DNA from: Actinomycetota bacterium
GTDB lineage: Bacteria > Actinomycetota > Acidimicrobiia > Acidimicrobiales > Ilumatobacteraceae
NCBI GenBank assembly: GCA_005805045.1
Contig: SYNW01000157.1
Location: forward strand, 1-7,415
Length of the DNA: 7,415 nucleotides
Direction of reading: 5' to 3'
Shown here: piece after piece, positions 5,622 to 7,415 of the stretch
Layout of the letters: each line of letters opens with the position of its first letter
Position numbering within the stretch: the stretch's first letter is position 1
Translations under genes and position numbers: made by a program
The notes under the pieces: model-generated
Told to the model about the DNA's origin: nothing
Seen by the model: the letters and a program-made list of their open reading frames with translations, nothing else
Databases searched by the model: none

Positions 5622-6671
5622 CACAAAACTATTTGTCATGTCGTAGCAAACAATGCTCTGTCCGGGGGCGATACGTCGTTGCGCGACGTCAAATCGCAGT
5701 ACCAAACCGCCCAAACTATCTGTCACGCCAGCGCCATCAACACGCTCAACGGTCGCACTGACCGCGGCACCATGCGCACTGCATTGCACCAGAACTTTTT
5801 TACCAACGACCGGCGCCACGTTCGCCCACATCACATTGCTCACCGCTAGACCCGTGCGCAACAGTTGATCTTCGCTACCAATCATGACACGGGCATTTGG
5901 AGTGTCAACATCGACTACAAACTGTTTTGGTCCGCCACCTGGCAAACCCAAACCTTTGCGCTGACCAATCGTCACGAGTTCAAGCGCTTCAACTGTGCCG
6001 GCGGTCGCACCGTCGCTGGTAACCACAGATGCCTTGCGAAACTCGATGCGATCGCCCAAGAAAGTCTCGCGGCCACCTGTGCGTGAAATGAAACAAACAT
6101 CTTGGCTGTCTGGTTTGGTCGCCGTACGCAAGCCAAGCGCAACCGCTCGCTCTCGCACCTGCACCTTTGTCAGATGCCCGACCGGAAACATGGTGAACGC
6201 CAACTCAGCTTGGTCGAGCATATAAACGACGTAACTCTGATCTTTTAGTTCGTCATGACCACGCGTCAAACGAAAGACTCCGCGGTCATCCCGCGAGACT
6301 TGCGCATGATGACCAGTCGCCACGGCATCAAAACCCAAAACCCGCGCTCGCTCGCTCAAACGATCAAACTTCAAATGCCGGTTGCACTCGATGCACGGGT
6401 TTGGCGTAATGCCGTCGACATGGGCCTGCACGTACGGTGCGACGACATGTTTGTTGAAGTCGTCAGAAAAATTGAACACCAAGTGATCGATACCGAGTTG
6501 TTGCGCCACTCGGCGCGCGTCGTCTACATCTGAGACCGAACAACACCCTGTGTCGCTCTCGCCACCCCACAGACGCATCGTCACACCCACAACTTCATGA
6601 CCTTGATCGATAAGTTCAGCCGCGGCCACCGACGAATCAACGCCACCAGACATCGCCACGAGAACTTTCAT
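5577..6671 (-). CDS. mnmA: tRNA-specific 2-thiouridylase MnmA
   Basis: MnmA adenylates and then thiolates uridine 34 of the Lys, Glu and Gln tRNAs, giving 2-thiouridine in the cytoplasm. The 364 aa length is usual. It opens with MKVLVAMSGGVDSS: the PP-loop SGGVDSS (8-14) binds ATP. The nucleophile is Cys96 in NPCIECN (91-97) and its partner is Cys193 in DSQDVCFIS (188-196), matching E. coli Cys102 and Cys199. Cys93 gives a CxxC pair with Cys96. GHH (120-122) and IGQRKGLGLPGG (235-246) are also family motifs, and the C-terminal beta-barrel (about 275-360) is intact. The ATG shares its A with the stop of the cysteine desulfurase upstream (TGATG at the junction), so translation is probably coupled and the sulfur donor is made beside the acceptor enzyme. 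No Shine-Dalgarno sequence is evident. The TAA stop lies 5 bases from the stop of the convergent membrane gene. Confidence 0.98.
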   Translation of the reverse strand: MKVLVAMSGGVDSSVAAAELIDQGHEVVGVTMRLWGGESDTGCCSVSDVDDARRVAQQLGIDHLVFNFSDDFNKHVVAPYVQAHVDGITPNPCIECNRHLKFDRLSERARVLGFDAVATGHHAQVSRDDRGVFRLTRGHDELKDQSYVVYMLDQAELAFTMFPVGHLTKVQVRERAVALGLRTATKPDSQDVCFISRTGGRETFLGDRIEFRKASVVTSDGATAGTVEALELVTIGQRKGLGLPGGGPKQFVVDVDTPNARVMIGSEDQLLRTGLAVSNVMWANVAPVVGKKVLVQCSAHGAAVSATVERVDGAGVTDSLGGLVLRFDVAQRRIAPGQSIVCYDMTNSFVLGGGTAEAVDPATN

Positions 6672-7415
6672 CAGGCTTTAACTTTATTGCGTCGCAACTG
6701 CCGAACAACCCCGATCAAAGCATCAATTGCACGATCAATCTCGCGCTCGGTCGTCGTGTGACCAAGGCTCATACGCAAAGCCCCCGCTGAATATTTCTTG
6801 TCAACACCCATCGCCGACAGAACATGCGACGGCTCCATCGCCCCACTGGCGCAAGCACTCGCCGCCGACGCGCAAATCATTGCCTCGTCAAGCAGATAAA
6901 GCACCGACTCACTTTCGCAACCGCCAATGCACATATGTGCAATACCAGCGACGCGTTTGTCGTGCGGCACAGTTTCGAGAACGTCGTCAACTTCGCTCAT
7001 CACGCCATCAATCAATGCGTCGCGCAATTTTGTGACGCGCGCTACTTCGGCTTCGCGCGTCGTATCAGTCGCGCGCAACGCCGCTGCCGTGGCCATAATG
7101 CCCGCGACATTGTGCGTGCCACTTCGTCGATCGCGCTCTTGCCCGCCACCCACAATCAGCGGATCAATTTCTAAGCCGAGCCGCTGCATCGTGATGCCCA
7201 TACCTTTTGGCCCGCCGAACTTGTGAGCCGAAATGGAGAGCACATCCACGAGTTTTGAAATCTCACGCAAGTCTTGCCAACAAGTCGCCTGCACCGCATC
7301 GGTGTGCAGCACGGCGTCTGGTGCTTGTGCACGCACGATCTTGGCAACTTGTCGCAATGGCGAAATGCTGCCGACCTCGTTGTTCACCGCCATCACCGAC
7401 ACGACGCTTACACGG
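6671..7415 (-). CDS. Cysteine desulfurase (NifS/IscS type), C-terminal part; N-terminus outside window
   Basis: This PLP enzyme removes sulfur from L-cysteine, leaving alanine and an enzyme persulfide that feeds tRNA thiolation and Fe-S assembly. The frame is open from the stop at 6673-6671 to the right edge (about 248 residues); the GTG at 7402 is internal, since the coding pattern RVSVVSVMAVNNEVG continues past it. Visible motifs are HTDAVQA (the Asp contacts the PLP ring nitrogen), SAHKFGGPKG with the Schiff-base lysine at 7220-7222, GGGQERDRRSGTHN, and the active-site loop SACASG with the catalytic cysteine at 6851-6853, followed by MEPSHVLSAMG. The C-terminal helix ends in a basic tail RRNKVKA. 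The first third, including the ATH-type N-terminal motif, is missing. The gene overlaps mnmA by one base, and the pair is common in Actinobacteria. Whether it serves only MnmA or also Fe-S assembly cannot be told; hence no symbol is given. Confidence 0.96.
   Translation of the reverse strand, partial: RVSVVSVMAVNNEVGSISPLRQVAKIVRAQAPDAVLHTDAVQATCWQDLREISKLVDVLSISAHKFGGPKGMGITMQRLGLEIDPLIVGGGQERDRRSGTHNVAGIMATAAALRATDTTREAEVARVTKLRDALIDGVMSEVDDVLETVPHDKRVAGIAHMCIGGCESESVLYLLDEAMICASAASACASGAMEPSHVLSAMGVDKKYSAGALRMSLGHTTTEREIDRAIDALIGVVRQLRRNKVKA

Noticed and set aside
5415..5849. Plus-strand frame crossing the membrane gene end and mnmA
   Set aside because: It overlaps two supported genes in other frames and shows no domain.
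1..7415. Mobile element, defence system, toxin-antitoxin pair, CRISPR or tRNA
   Set aside because: No long direct or terminal inverted repeats, transposase or nuclease motifs, repeat-spacer arrays or tRNA-like cloverleaf were seen on either strand. The content is housekeeping and envelope genes.

Overview
This is ordinary-looking bacterial chromosome, densely packed, with four complete or nearly complete protein genes of recognisable families, two uncharacterised membrane-protein genes and one gene fragment at the left edge. No tRNA, rRNA, CRISPR array, insertion sequence or phage gene is visible. The neighbourhood (cysteine desulfurase, mnmA, ligA, PASTA kinase-like protein), the scarcity of Shine-Dalgarno sequences, the TANNNT boxes just ahead of start codons and the use of GTG starts suggest an actinobacterium. 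The protein style and moderate GC by eye suggest an Acidimicrobiia/Ilumatobacteraceae-like lineage. That placement is inference from memory of the families, not a computed result.

Layout from left to right. Bases 1-93 (minus) hold the first 31 codons of an unidentified gene whose GTG start overlaps the stop of the gene before it. Bases 90-2030 (minus) encode a membrane protein with a kinase-like N-terminal domain, one membrane helix and four extracellular PASTA repeats. The kinase domain has lost its key catalytic residues and reads as a pseudokinase. Bases 2078-2596 (plus) encode a single-pass membrane protein with an Ig-like outer domain, divergent from the pseudokinase. Bases 2593-4659 (minus) encode the NAD-dependent DNA ligase LigA. 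Bases 4717-5571 (plus) encode a six-helix membrane protein divergent from ligA. Bases 5577-6671 (minus) encode the tRNA 2-thiouridylase MnmA. Bases 6671-7415 (minus) encode the C-terminal two thirds of a cysteine desulfurase that runs off the right edge.

The genes alternate in direction. Two convergent pairs meet tail to tail with a 4-base overlap (2593-2596) or a 5-base gap (5572-5576), and two divergent pairs share gaps of about 50 bases that must hold both promoters. The cysteine desulfurase and MnmA form a translationally coupled sulfur-transfer pair (TGATG junction): the first mobilises sulfur from cysteine and MnmA places it on U34 of tRNA. LigA is a housekeeping replication/repair enzyme. 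The pseudokinase, its divergent Ig-like neighbour and possibly the gene at the left edge could form a cell-envelope sensing module. This is the most interesting part of the window, but it is a hypothesis from gene context only.
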